A DNA stretch of 64,000 nt from the NCBI GenBank assembly GCA_963668535.1, contig OY764867.1, positions 2,108,001-2,172,000 on the forward strand, in the 5' to 3' direction. Made by a program: the position numbers and the translations under genes. This DNA comes from F22 sp963668535. Its GTDB lineage: Bacteria > Bacteroidota > Bacteroidia > Bacteroidales > Bacteroidaceae. Of the stretch, positions 51,729 through 60,400 are shown piece by piece (position 1 is the stretch's first letter; the number at the start of each line of letters is the position of its first letter). The notes beneath the pieces were generated by a model. That model did not search any database. It saw only the letters and a program-made list of their open reading frames with translations, and was not told the origin of the DNA.

Positions 51729-52450
51729 AAGAGCTCGCTTCCCAGCTTAACTTAGGGAGCATACGCAAGAATGCTGATCATATTATCCACGAAGCACAAA
51801 TGAAGAAACCCAATTATCTGGAGTTCCTTGAAGGCATCTTGAATAATGAAATACAAACCAGAAAACGACGTGCGTTTGAAAAGCGACTAAAAGCAGCCAA
51901 CTTGCCTAGAAAGCACGATTTAGACTTGTTTGATGACAGTACTGTTCAAGGCGTGACACAGAAACAACTCACAGAACTCAGACAACTGATATGGATGGAA
52001 CAGAACTATAATATCATAATCATGGGGCCATCGGGTGTAGGCAAGACATATATCGCCGCTGGATTGGTGTACGAAGCTGTAAAAAGAGGCGATAAAGCTT
52101 ACTTGCTAACCATGGAAGACCTGCTATCTATTATTAAAATGAGAGAGGTCTCACCAACGGCTATGCGGTCATACAATAAGCTAATTAAAGCAGACTTGGT
52201 GGCTATAGATGATATCATGTTGTTACCCATGAAAAAGGAGGAAGCGGTAGGCTTATTTAACCTCATTAATCAGCTACATGAAAACGTGCCTATCATTATT
52301 ACAACGAATAAGGCACCAACTGAATGGGCTAAGAACCTTGAAGATGAAGTCTTAGCAACAGCTTTACTAGATAGATTACTCTACCAATGTGAGGTGCTTA
52401 ATCTATCTGGTACTAGCTACAGAATGGAAAACAGAAAAACAATATTTTAA
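51707..52450 (+). CDS. istB: IS21-type helper ATPase IstB
   Basis: A 247-residue DnaC-like AAA+ ATPase that helps IstA in target capture. Walker A is I-M-G-P-S-G-V-G-K-T-Y, Walker B is L-V-A-I-D-D-I-M, sensor I appears as I-I-I-T-T-N, and an arginine-containing L-D-R-L-L-Y segment lies near the C-terminus, as in other IstB proteins. Complete. Confidence 0.95.
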   Translation: MSNSEQLKELASQLNLGSIRKNADHIIHEAQMKKPNYLEFLEGILNNEIQTRKRRAFEKRLKAANLPRKHDLDLFDDSTVQGVTQKQLTELRQLIWMEQNYNIIIMGPSGVGKTYIAAGLVYEAVKRGDKAYLLTMEDLLSIIKMREVSPTAMRSYNKLIKADLVAIDDIMLLPMKKEEAVGLFNLINQLHENVPIIITTNKAPTEWAKNLEDEVLATALLDRLLYQCEVLNLSGTSYRMENRKTIF

Positions 52451-52538
52451 ATTTATGTATAACCTGCAAGGAAGGACGTGACACAAAAGTGGTGCATTAA
52501 CGTGACACAAATAAGGGGCTTTTTACTTGCACATTACA

Positions 52539-52543
52539 TACGT
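52539..52543. repeat. Target-site duplication, right copy
   Basis: TACGT, matching 50009-50013. Confidence 0.9.
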
Positions 52544-52971
52544 ATTCTACCTACACCAAAAGAACTGATATCTTGCAAAGCAAACTCGAGTAACGAGCCT
52601 GCTGCTATAACGTGAAGATCGGGCATTTGTTCATAGAAGTATCTGAGCTTGACGATGGCATCAGGACAGGCTTGTATCTCATCAATGAATAGCAAAGTGT
52701 TGCCAGGGTCTATGGGTGTGCCAGTAACAAGTGCCAGTGTTTGACAAAGTGTAGGTATATCTGTGGCTTGCTCAAAGAGGGTGCGTATGTCTGATTGTAC
52801 CACCAAATCTAGTCGTACAAAATGCTTGAACTGGGAACTGAAATGCTCAATGGCGCTTGTCTTTCCTACTTGTCTTGCCCCTCGTATAAGGAGTACTTTG
52901 CGGTCAGGGTCTGTTTGCCAAAGCAGCAATTCTTTGTCTATTTTTCTAGGGATATAGTTTGCTTGTTTCAT
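52539..52971 (-). pseudogene. AAA_14/DUF4143 ATPase, N-terminal fragment
   Basis: About 144 residues with the AAA_14 P-loop L-I-R-G-A-R-Q-V-G-K-T-S at ~28-39, Walker B-like T-L-L-F-I-D-E-I-Q at ~90-98 and the sensor segment I-A-A-G-S-L-L-E-F-A. The frame continues only two codons into the IS and stops. The family combines a P-loop ATPase with a C-terminal restriction-endonuclease-like region; its physiological role is unclear. Inactivation is recent, since both halves are otherwise undamaged. A repeat-rich promoter lies upstream. Confidence 0.92.
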
Positions 52972-53031
52972 TGTTTCTGACTTTATTTGTATGTTTTGTT
53001 CGTTTTCTGTTGGTAATCAGTGGGTTCTGTG

Positions 53032-53142
53032 CAAATATAAACACTTTTCTGTAAAAAGTCAAATCAAAAAACAACTCTTTTTTGTAAAAAGTCAGACCAA
53101 AATACGAACGTTTTCTGTAAAAAGTCAGACCAAAAATATTCG
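53032..53142 (-). promoter_or_regulatory. ATPase promoter with three 33-bp repeats
   Basis: On the minus strand TTTG (53063-53060), 20 nt, TATATTTG (53039-53032) forms a promoter. Repeats starting at 53044, 53077 and 53110 have a strict 33-bp period and share CTGTAAAAAGTCA-type cores; on the minus strand the first is an inverted repeat, ACTTTT-TACAG-AAAAGT. Likely an operator array. Confidence 0.7.
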
Positions 53143-53228
53143 TTAGGCCATAAGAAGCTTAAATATGGGCTACCACAACATTTAATCTATGGTGATAACA
53201 GCTCAGCTATATACCTAGTATATTAGAG

Positions 53229-53822
53229 TTACTTTATTAATGTATAGTAACGATTATTCTTGCCGTGCTTTTTTATTAATCCTTCTTCCACAAATTGCAA
53301 TAGTTCTTCTCTTGCTTTGTATTCCTGCGTCCCAGTTATTTCTTGATAGATGCGTGTAGTCATGACAGGCTGATCTTGTAGATACTGAATGAGTCTCTGG
53401 CGTCTTTCATCTAGTTCTCCCAAGTTGACATGATACTTCTTCATCGTGCTCGGTGCGTGGTGTATCTTATAGTCAAATTGATTGATGAATTTTTTTGTGA
53501 ATTGTACCTTAAGCCCATTGAAAGTGATCTCCTTCCCATGCAAATCTTCTGGCTTATCTACCCCCTCAGAGGTCAGTTTAGCAGAAAAGATACACACACC
53601 ATCTACAATCACACGGTTTGAGTCAAACACATTCTTCCCAACTTCTAGAAAGAAATTATCCAAGATACTTAGTACATCGCCTGGGGTAGCACTTGACTTT
53701 TCAGCTATATTCTTGGCGATATCTGTCAAGTGAATATCATTTGAGTGCACTGCTTGTGCGTAATACATTGCCTTGTCTTTTCCAGGCACTTTCTTTTTGT
53801 TGTAATCATAAAATAGATCCAT
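53229..53822 (-). CDS. HU-family DNA-binding protein (HU-HIG type) with C-terminal winged-helix-like part
   Basis: A 197-residue protein. Residues ~1-125 resemble the HU/HIG domain common in Bacteroidetes: L-T-D-I-A-K-N-I-A-E-K-S-S-A-T-P-G-D-V, then V-G-K-N-V-F-D-S-N-R-V-I-V-D-G-V-C-I-F. The C-terminal ~65 residues (R-R-Q-R-L-I-Q-Y-L-Q-D...I-Y-Q-E-I-T-G-T-Q...G-L-I-K-K-H-G) look like a winged helix. Architectural DNA binding is likely. An unusually long leader (~200 nt) contains four 22-bp tandem repeats directly downstream of the promoter. Confidence 0.8.
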   Translation of the reverse strand: MDLFYDYNKKKVPGKDKAMYYAQAVHSNDIHLTDIAKNIAEKSSATPGDVLSILDNFFLEVGKNVFDSNRVIVDGVCIFSAKLTSEGVDKPEDLHGKEITFNGLKVQFTKKFINQFDYKIHHAPSTMKKYHVNLGELDERRQRLIQYLQDQPVMTTRIYQEITGTQEYKAREELLQFVEEGLIKKHGKNNRYYTLIK

Positions 53823-53930
53823 AAGTAGTAGCAGTTTTTATTGTGTATACTATATCCTCATCTGAACTAAGCCCAATGATGAGCTCTTATACTGTGTACA
53901 TAGTTTTTAAGTATAGAATGTCAGTCATTG

Positions 53931-54018
53931 TTGGCGTATTTAGATGTCTCAGTTGGCGAATATAGATATCAAGATTGGTGAACTTAGACATCTCTGTTGG
54001 CGTACTTAAACTGACTTT
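53931..54018. repeat. Four tandem 22-bp repeats in the HU-HIG gene leader
   Basis: Units begin at 53931, 53953, 53975 and 53997, each with TTGG(C/T)G followed by an AT-rich part with (T/A)TAGA-(T/A/C)-(G/A)TC in the first three and a more diverged fourth. The period is exactly 22 bp. Confidence 0.85.
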
Positions 54019-54025
54019 AGTATAA

Positions 54026-54033
54026 CAAAGATA
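54026..54033 (-). promoter_or_regulatory. Predicted -7 box of the HU-HIG gene
   Basis: TATCTTTG on the minus strand. Transcription would start near 54020, so the 22-bp repeats form the first part of the leader. Confidence 0.55.
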
Positions 54034-54200
54034 CAACTTTAAAGGGGGAAAAGCTGTGTTGGTAGTACGTTTAATTGTGACATTTCTATGACAGAGAATT
54101 TTCTGGATATAGATGCTCCTGTTTTATCTTATATACACTTGCCGTGTGGGGAAATATTGTTACCTTTGGTACACTTGAGCTAATACAGCTCTTATCTAGC

Positions 54201-54285
54201 TGTAATCAGAGCTTTAATTTCTTTAAGAAGAGTACATGTGGTCCTAAAATAGGGGTAGACTATAATTACACTACCTTTCAAAAAA
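54201..54285. repeat. Diverged relative of the MITE-like element at 13634-13712
   Basis: Shares TCCTAAAA-TAG-GGTA-ACTATAATT and weaker similarity on both sides (TGTA-ATCA-GAGCT at the left, TTTCAAAAAAA at the right) with the element near 13.6 kb. Its right end merges with the terminator region of the duplicated genes. Confidence 0.4.
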
Positions 54286-54286
54286 A

Positions 54287-54316
54287 CTATTCTGCCCTAT
54301 ATCTAGAGCAGAATAG
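54287..54316 (-). terminator. Terminator after duplicated gene copy 1
   Basis: A 9-bp stem (54287-54295 with 54308-54316) followed on the minus strand by TTTTTTTGAAAGG. Confidence 0.8.
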
Positions 54317-54325
54317 TAATCAATC

Positions 54326-54856
54326 TTAACGGTACATCATATAAATGTAATTGACTTTTTTACCCGCAGCCGCAACTTTAAAATTAAGCTTCTCTTTTAA
54401 AAGTTGCTCTACTTTTCTATACACTGATGGGGGCATAGTAGCAACAGCATCTCTATCTAAAAATTCAAAGATGACATCAGCTATTTTGCCCGATTGGGGG
54501 TTTATATATAGTTCAATGATTGTACGCTTTGCTTTTTCTTTACTGACATAAGGTGCAGTTATTGCTAACCAGATTGAATCACATTCATGATACATCTGCT
54601 TGTCATCAATAAGCCACGGTTCAGATGGTTCAGTCGAATCGTCGACAGGCTTTTTAGTGTCATTGTAGATTTGTGCGCAATCTTGTCCATAAGTAATGTG
54701 ATTATTATGCAGCGTAACTAAGCCATAGCTAGTACGTGTACACACATATGTAGCGTTCTCAACTGATAATTCGCCAGCTACATTGTAGTAATATGTTTGC
54801 GCTTTAACAAAAGCGATATTCAAGATTAAAATAAAAATCAGGATAATACGTTTCAT
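54326..54856 (-). CDS. Secreted protein of unknown function, tandem copy 1
   Basis: A 176-residue exported protein: signal peptide M-K-R-I-I-L-I-F-I-L-I-L-N-I-A-F-V-K-A, then Q-T-Y-Y-Y. It has conserved blocks G-E-L-S-V-E-N-A-T-Y-V-C, T-E-P-S-E-P-W-L-I-D-D and a C-terminal K-V-E-Q-L-L-K-E-K-L-N-F-K-V. The adjacent copy is about 80 percent identical by eye. I recognise no firm family (a DUF5043-like assignment is only a guess). A TTG-initiated frame begins three codons earlier, but the ATG at 54856 gives the better signal peptide. Likely cotranscribed downstream of the metallopeptidase gene. Confidence 0.75.
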   Translation of the reverse strand: MKRIILIFILILNIAFVKAQTYYYNVAGELSVENATYVCTRTSYGLVTLHNNHITYGQDCAQIYNDTKKPVDDSTEPSEPWLIDDKQMYHECDSIWLAITAPYVSKEKAKRTIIELYINPQSGKIADVIFEFLDRDAVATMPPSVYRKVEQLLKEKLNFKVAAAGKKVNYIYMMYR

Positions 54857-54925
54857 AATTATCAACAGTTTTTAGTTGGGTTTCTTAGATAGAACACACG
54901 ATTTATTACACTACCTTTCAAAAAG

Positions 54926-54953
54926 CTATTCTGCCCTATATAGAGTAGAATAG
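54926..54953 (-). terminator. Terminator after duplicated gene copy 2
   Basis: A 9-bp stem with a G-U pair (54926-54934 with 54945-54953) followed on the minus strand by TTTTTGAAAGG, the duplicated counterpart of 54287-54316. Confidence 0.7.
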
Positions 54954-54962
54954 TAAATCGAT

Positions 54963-55493
54963 TTAATCATACATCATATAAATGTAATTGACTTTTTTAC
55001 CCGCAGCCGCAACTTTAAAATTAAGCTTCTCTTTTAAAAGTTGCTCTACTTTTCTATACACTGATGGGGGCATAGTAGCAACAGCAGCATCATTCCTGAA
55101 TCCATAAATAACATCAGCTACTTTACCTGTTTGAGAATCTATATATAGTTCAATCATAGTACGATCCGCCTCTTTTTTACTCACATAAGGGGCAGTTGTT
55201 GTCAACCAAATAGAGTCACATACATGAAACATCTGCTGATCATCAATAAGCCACGGTTCAGATGGTTCAGTCGAATCATCGACAGGCATTTTTGTGTCGT
55301 TGTAGACTTGTGGACAATCTTGTCCAAAAGTAATGTGCTTATTATGCAGTGTAACCCAGCCATAGTCTGTCAATTTACACACATATGTAGCGTTCTCAAC
55401 TGATAATTCACCAGCGACATCATAATAATATGTTTGCGCTTTAACAAAAGCGACATTTAAAATCAAAATAAAAATCAGAATAATACGTTTCAT
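54963..55493 (-). CDS. Secreted protein of unknown function, tandem copy 2
   Basis: A 176-residue paralogue of the next gene with the same signal peptide and conserved blocks. Differences cluster between residues ~25 and 145, while the last ~35 residues are nearly identical (only the final residue is D instead of R), suggesting divergence under selection or gene conversion of the ends. It starts 5 nt after the stop of the metallopeptidase lipoprotein gene, so the three genes share a transcript. Function unknown; a partner, immunity or inhibitor role towards the neighbouring enzyme is speculation. Confidence 0.78.
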   Translation of the reverse strand: MKRIILIFILILNVAFVKAQTYYYDVAGELSVENATYVCKLTDYGWVTLHNKHITFGQDCPQVYNDTKMPVDDSTEPSEPWLIDDQQMFHVCDSIWLTTTAPYVSKKEADRTMIELYIDSQTGKVADVIYGFRNDAAVATMPPSVYRKVEQLLKEKLNFKVAAAGKKVNYIYMMYD

Positions 55494-55498
55494 AATTA

Positions 55499-56827
55499 TC
55501 AACAGTTTTTGGTTAGGTTTCTTAGATTACTAAAATTAAAAGCCAAGGTAAAATCTTGTATACCATTAAATGTACTATACTTTTCATGAACTGAAAAAAA
55601 GATGTATGCAATTGATACTGCTTTTTCGGCTTTTATTTCAGCTTCTGCGAGAGAATTCCTTTCATTTTTAATGACTCGTCCATGGTCATCAATATATTTA
55701 TCCAACCTAGCAATACCTCTTAGTCGAAGATTGCTTTTATACCTATTAGTCCATGGTTTCCTACTTTCTTTGCTTCTTCCCATAAATTTGTACTGTGCCA
55801 AATGAGCTTCTATCTCTAGATTAAGGACTCTGGAATTAAATTCTATATTAGTTAAAAAAGAAGATTGATAAGCATGAAATAACTCATGAAAGAACTCATT
55901 ACTTTCCCCCTGATTTCTGATATAAATAGTCCTATTATTAGGAGAATACTTATCAATACTATCAGTAAATTCTATGTTAAGTCTACTATCTGGTGCTAAC
56001 TTACTTAAAAAAAACAACAATGTTTGCCCAGCACAATCAGCAGCAATTTTTTTATACATGGTATCAACCTTCTGTCTATCGGCTAATTTAAGTTTATCCA
56101 AATTATTAAAGGTGGAATTCATTGCTTTCTCAAGAGGCGAGGTAGTGTTAGTTCCATCAGGAGCTGGAGATATCCCAGATCCACCACCTCCACCTCCACC
56201 ACGTGGAGCATCTTCAAATACGGTTGTAGATTCTATAATTTCAAACCAACACTCTTCTCTTCGATCTACTTCAACAAAATTATTTTCATGAATATATCCA
56301 GTAGCAACCACTTTACAATATTCAACAAAACCAAATCGTGTGTCATTTAAATTTTCATCTAGAATTTTACTATCGTTTATTGATTCTTTGTGAAATATCT
56401 TCTGTGTAAAATAATCAAACATCCAGTAATATGCAGAATATTTTCCAAGTTCATTTTTTTTAGAATAAGTAAAGTAATCAACCACGTGTCCTTTTTGTCG
56501 AAAGACCCATATCGTTTGAAATTCTTGATTTTCTTTCTCGATAATAGGAACCACAGTTAAAGAACAATCATCATACGGTAACCAAACTGATTCATCCCAT
56601 AATGGCACTCCATATTCCTTGCTATAAGTAGACACATACTCTGAGGAATCGTTTTTTTGCTCCATCATTGATACAATACCCGCCACAGATTCATTACTTC
56701 CAGAATACTCAAAGAAAGTATCATTTTTGACCATTTGATGATTAATCTCATCTTGCTCCCGACAACCGTAGAAGCTCACCAATGCTAGCATAATTAGCAG
56801 CATCCATCTTTTTAGTTTTTTTTGCAT
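55499..56827 (-). CDS. Lipoprotein with HExxH zinc-metallopeptidase motif
   Basis: A 442-residue lipoprotein (lipobox S-F-Y-G-C22). Residues ~23-205 form an N-terminal domain of no recognised family, a poly-Gly hinge (R-G7-S-G) follows at ~209-218, and the C-terminal part holds N-E-F-F-H-E-L-F-H-A-Y-Q with H314, E315 and H318. Acidic residues E338/E340 in E-I-E-A-H-L-A-Q-Y are placed as a gluzincin third ligand would be. The layout resembles secreted toxin-like or surface metallopeptidases. It is the first gene of an operon with the two duplicated secreted proteins. Substrate unknown. Confidence 0.72.
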   Translation of the reverse strand: MQKKLKRWMLLIMLALVSFYGCREQDEINHQMVKNDTFFEYSGSNESVAGIVSMMEQKNDSSEYVSTYSKEYGVPLWDESVWLPYDDCSLTVVPIIEKENQEFQTIWVFRQKGHVVDYFTYSKKNELGKYSAYYWMFDYFTQKIFHKESINDSKILDENLNDTRFGFVEYCKVVATGYIHENNFVEVDRREECWFEIIESTTVFEDAPRGGGGGGGSGISPAPDGTNTTSPLEKAMNSTFNNLDKLKLADRQKVDTMYKKIAADCAGQTLLFFLSKLAPDSRLNIEFTDSIDKYSPNNRTIYIRNQGESNEFFHELFHAYQSSFLTNIEFNSRVLNLEIEAHLAQYKFMGRSKESRKPWTNRYKSNLRLRGIARLDKYIDDHGRVIKNERNSLAEAEIKAEKAVSIAYIFFSVHEKYSTFNGIQDFTLAFNFSNLRNLTKNC

Positions 56828-56897
56828 TTTGTTTGTTTAAAAATAAAACATAATCGAACTGTCTTTTCAATAGTTCGCATGCAAAAATCAACAAAAA

Positions 56898-56929
56898 CAA
56901 AGATAAGAACAAATAATGGAGTTCGCAAA
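56898..56929 (-). promoter_or_regulatory. Predicted promoter of the metallopeptidase operon
   Basis: On the minus strand TTTG (56929-56926), 20 nt, TATCTTTG (56905-56898), about 70 nt before the ATG. Confidence 0.7.
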
Positions 56930-57143
56930 TAATTCGCATTTTTACCCTCAAAACCTAGCGATATGTCATATAAATACAGATTAATGCTATACACATGCAC
57001 GCAAAATAACATCATTTTAAGTCAACTTGAAACTTTTGATGCCCTAACCAACGGTGTGCAAGTAAAAACTGAAAGACTTGACAAAAAGTTCGCAATGTTA
57101 AATTAAAGTTTCGTTTTAACAGTATACGGCACGTAATATACAC

Positions 57144-57197
57144 AAAAGCACGCAGTATATTTGTTTTCCCTGATGCATTGGCTCCATGGATAAGAAA
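57144..57197 (-). pseudogene. P-loop fragment of an AAA-type ATPase (gene fossil)
   Basis: On the minus strand an 18-codon stretch reads F-L-I-H-G-A-N-A-S-G-K-T-N-I-L-R-A-F, a textbook P-loop of AAA_15/AAA_21-type ATPases (usual form G-A-N-A-S-G-K-S-N-L-x-K-A). A stop codon precedes it directly, and after R-A-F the frame runs on without resemblance to the family. Nothing else recognisable lies in the 631-bp gap 56828-57458 except the flanking promoter and terminator. Confidence 0.55.
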
Positions 57198-57399
57198 CTA
57201 CGTGTTACTCGTGCTTAATAGGACGAAAATTGGAACATGAAAAGGATTCTATCATAACATTATTCTGTTTGTCTATTTTGAAAATCTACAGCCAAATATT
57301 GTATTTAGATGGATAAAATCCAATCGTTTCTAGTATTATTTTCTTATTATAGAGAGGTCGATATTATTTAGTAGAGGTGTGCTTTAGTATATTAAAAAC

Positions 57400-57432
57400 A
57401 AAGAGACTGAATCTACACGATCCAGTCTCTTT
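57400..57432 (-). terminator. Terminator of the purF-carA-carB unit
   Basis: A 10-bp stem (57400-57409 with 57423-57432) with a 13-nt loop, followed on the minus strand by GTTTTTAAT. Confidence 0.85.
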
Positions 57433-57458
57433 TGTATATAGTATAATCTTATCCGTTC

Positions 57459-60400
57459 TTAGTACTCACCCCAAGCCTTGATTTCAAGATCTTCTGGAGT
57501 CATCTCGCAGAATGCATTGATAAAGGCACTCGCTAGACGGCTATTGGTCAATAGAGGGATATTCAAATCGACTGCTGCACGACGAATCTTATATCCGTTG
57601 CTCAACTCGCGTACGGTCAAGTTCTTAGGGATATTCACGACCATATCGATCTCACCATTGCGAAGCAGGTCAAGAGCTTGTGGCTGTTGATCTGTGCTTG
57701 GCCAGTGGGCCACTTCACAAGGGATGCCGTTTTCAACCAGCGATTTGGCGGTACCTTCTGTACCCCATAGCTTGTAGCCTTTGGCAATCAATTTCTGTGC
57801 GGCATCGAGCATATCGACTTTTTGTTTGATATCGCCAGTAGAGAGTAGGATGCTCTTCTTTGGGATACGCAAACCGACCGACAACATGGCGCGTAGAACG
57901 GCTCCGTTGACATCTTCGCCGATACAACCGACTTCACCAGTAGAGGACATGTCGACACCGAGTACTGGGTCGGCTTTCTGCAGACGGTTGAAGGAGAACT
58001 GCGATGCCTTGATGCCTACATAGTCTAGGTCGAACAAGTTCTTCTTGGGCTTTTCGACTGGCAGACCAAGCATGACTTGGGTAGCTAGCTCGATCAAGTT
58101 GATCTTCAACACTTTGCTCACAAATGGGAAGGAACGAGAGGCACGTAGGTTGCACTCGATCACTTTAATATCGTTCTCTCTAGCTAGATACTGGATGTTG
58201 AATGGACCAGAGATGTTGAGTTCGCGGGCAATCTTGCGTGAGATGGCTTTGACTCGACGTACGGTCTCTACATATAGTTTCTGAGGTGGGAACTGGATTG
58301 TGGCGTCGCCTGAGTGTACTCCAGCAAACTCGATGTGCTCGCTGATAGCGTAGGCTACGATCTCGCCGTTTTGAGCGACGGCATCCATTTCGACTTCTTT
58401 AGCGTGCTCGATAAATTGGCTGATCACCACTGGGTGTTTCTTGCTCACATTGGCGGCAAGTTCCAAGAAGCGGTGGAGCTCTTCTTCATTGGAGCAGACG
58501 TTCATGGCTGCACCAGATAGGACATAGGATGGACGTACCAAGACAGGGAAGCCCACTTCTTGGATGAATCCGTCGACATCTTCCATTGAGGTAAGCTCTT
58601 GCCAACGAGGTTGGTCTACGCCGATGCGATCGAGCATGGCAGAGAACTTTTCACGGTCTTCGGCATTGTCGATGCTCTTGGCTGTGGTACCTAGTATCTT
58701 GATGTCTTGTTCGTCAAGACGTAGGGCTAGGTTATTTGGAATCTGACCTCCAGTAGAGACGATCACTCCGTGGGGTACTTCTAGGTCCATAATATCCATG
58801 ACACGCTCGAAGGTCAACTCGTCGAAGTATAGACGGTCGCACATATCGTAGTCGGTCGATACGGTTTCGGGGTTGTAGTTGATCATGACGCTGCGGTACC
58901 CTTCCTTGCGGATGGTATTGAGGGCTTGTACGCCACACCAGTCAAACTCTACAGACGAACCGATACGGTAGGCTCCCGAACCAAGTACGACGATAGAACG
59001 GTCATCGTTTTCGTACTGGATGTCGTGGGCAACACCGCTATAGGTCATGTATAGGTAGTTGGTTTGGGCTGGATATTCGGCAGCTAGGGTGTCGATCTGT
59101 TTCACTACTGGAAGGATGCCTAGGGCTTTACGACGGTTGCGAACTTGGAGGATAGCGTCTTCCATGTCGTCTTCTTCTGGACCGAAGATGGCGCGTCCGA
59201 TTTGAAAGTCGCTAAATCCTTCTACTTTGGCACGGCGAATCAGGTTGGCAGGCACGGCTTGAAGGGCGTCATAGGCTTCAAGGGATGTGGCTGTGTCCAT
59301 GATTTTGCGTAGCTTGTATAGGAACCATTTGTCGATCTTGGTCAGGTCGTGGATTTGGTCTACGGTGTAGCCTGCACGCATGGCTTTGCTGATTACGAAG
59401 ATACGCTTGTCGGTAGGTTCGCATAGGGCTTTGTCGATGTCTTCGATCTTAAGCTCTTTGTTTTCTACAAATCCGTGCATGCCTTGGCCTATCATACGAA
59501 GGCCTTTTTGGATGGCTTCTTCGAAGGTGCGGCCGATGGCCATCACTTCGCCGACAGACTTCATAGAGCTACCTAGTTCGCGGTCTACACCGGCAAACTT
59601 ACCAAGGTCCCAACGTGGGATCTTACATACGCAGTAGTCTAGAGCTGGCTCGAAGAAGGCGCTGGTGGTTTTGGTTACGGAGTTTTTCAAATCGAAAAGG
59701 CCGTATCCTAGTCCCAACTTAGCGGCAACGAAGGCTAGTGGATAGCCTGTGGCTTTGGATGCTAGGGCTGATGAGCGCGATAGACGGGCGTTGACTTCGA
59801 TAACACGGTAGTCTTCGCTTTCTGGGTCGAATGCGTATTGTACGTTACACTCACCCACGATGCCGATATGACGGATGATGCGGATGGATAGTTCACGTAG
59901 CTTGTGGTATTCGCTATTGGTCAGCGTTTGGGATGGTGCGATGACGATAGACTCACCGGTGTGGATGCCGAGTGGGTCGAAGTTTTCCATATTACATACG
60001 GTGATGCAGTTGTCGAAACGGTCACGCACAACTTCATATTCTACTTCTTTCCAGCCTTTTAAGCTCTTTTCGACCAATACTTGTGGTGAGAAAGAGAAGG
60101 CTTTCTGGCAGAGTACTTCTAGTTCGTCTTCATTATCGCAAAACCCTGAACCTAGACCACCTAGGGCGTAGGCAGCACGTACGATGACAGGGTAACCTAG
60201 ACGTGCAGCGGCTTGCTTGGCGTCTTGGATGTTTTCGACGGCTTGGCTCTTGATGGTCTTGACTTGAATCTCGTCGAGCTTCTTGACGAAGATCTCACGG
60301 TCTTCGGTATCGATAATGGCTTGTACTGGCGTACCTAGTACTTGGACGTTGTATTTTTCTAAGACGCCGCTCTTGTATAGAGCGACCCCGCAGTTGAGGG

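Larger units (their letters stand above)
50014..52538 (+). mobile_element. IS21-family insertion sequence, complete
   Basis: A 2525-bp element with istA and istB overlapping by 22 bp. The ends begin TGTAATGTG and finish CACATTACA, and similarity between the ends continues imperfectly for about 60 bp with repeated TGTGT(C/A)ACGT-like boxes, as usual for the multiple transposase sites of IS21. Flanked by 5-bp duplications TACGT. It carries its own promoter (TATCTTTG at 50096-50103). All parts look intact, so it may be active. Confidence 0.95.

Noticed and set aside
53044..53142. CRISPR array or VNTR at the 33-bp repeats
   Set aside because: Only three contiguous units, and they overlap a well-formed promoter, so an operator array explains them better.
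53931..54018. CRISPR array
   Set aside because: The 22-bp units are directly adjacent with no spacers, diverged, only four in number, and no cas genes are nearby.
55974..56291. + strand ORF with a polyproline stretch
   Set aside because: The prolines are the antisense of the metallopeptidase poly-Gly hinge.
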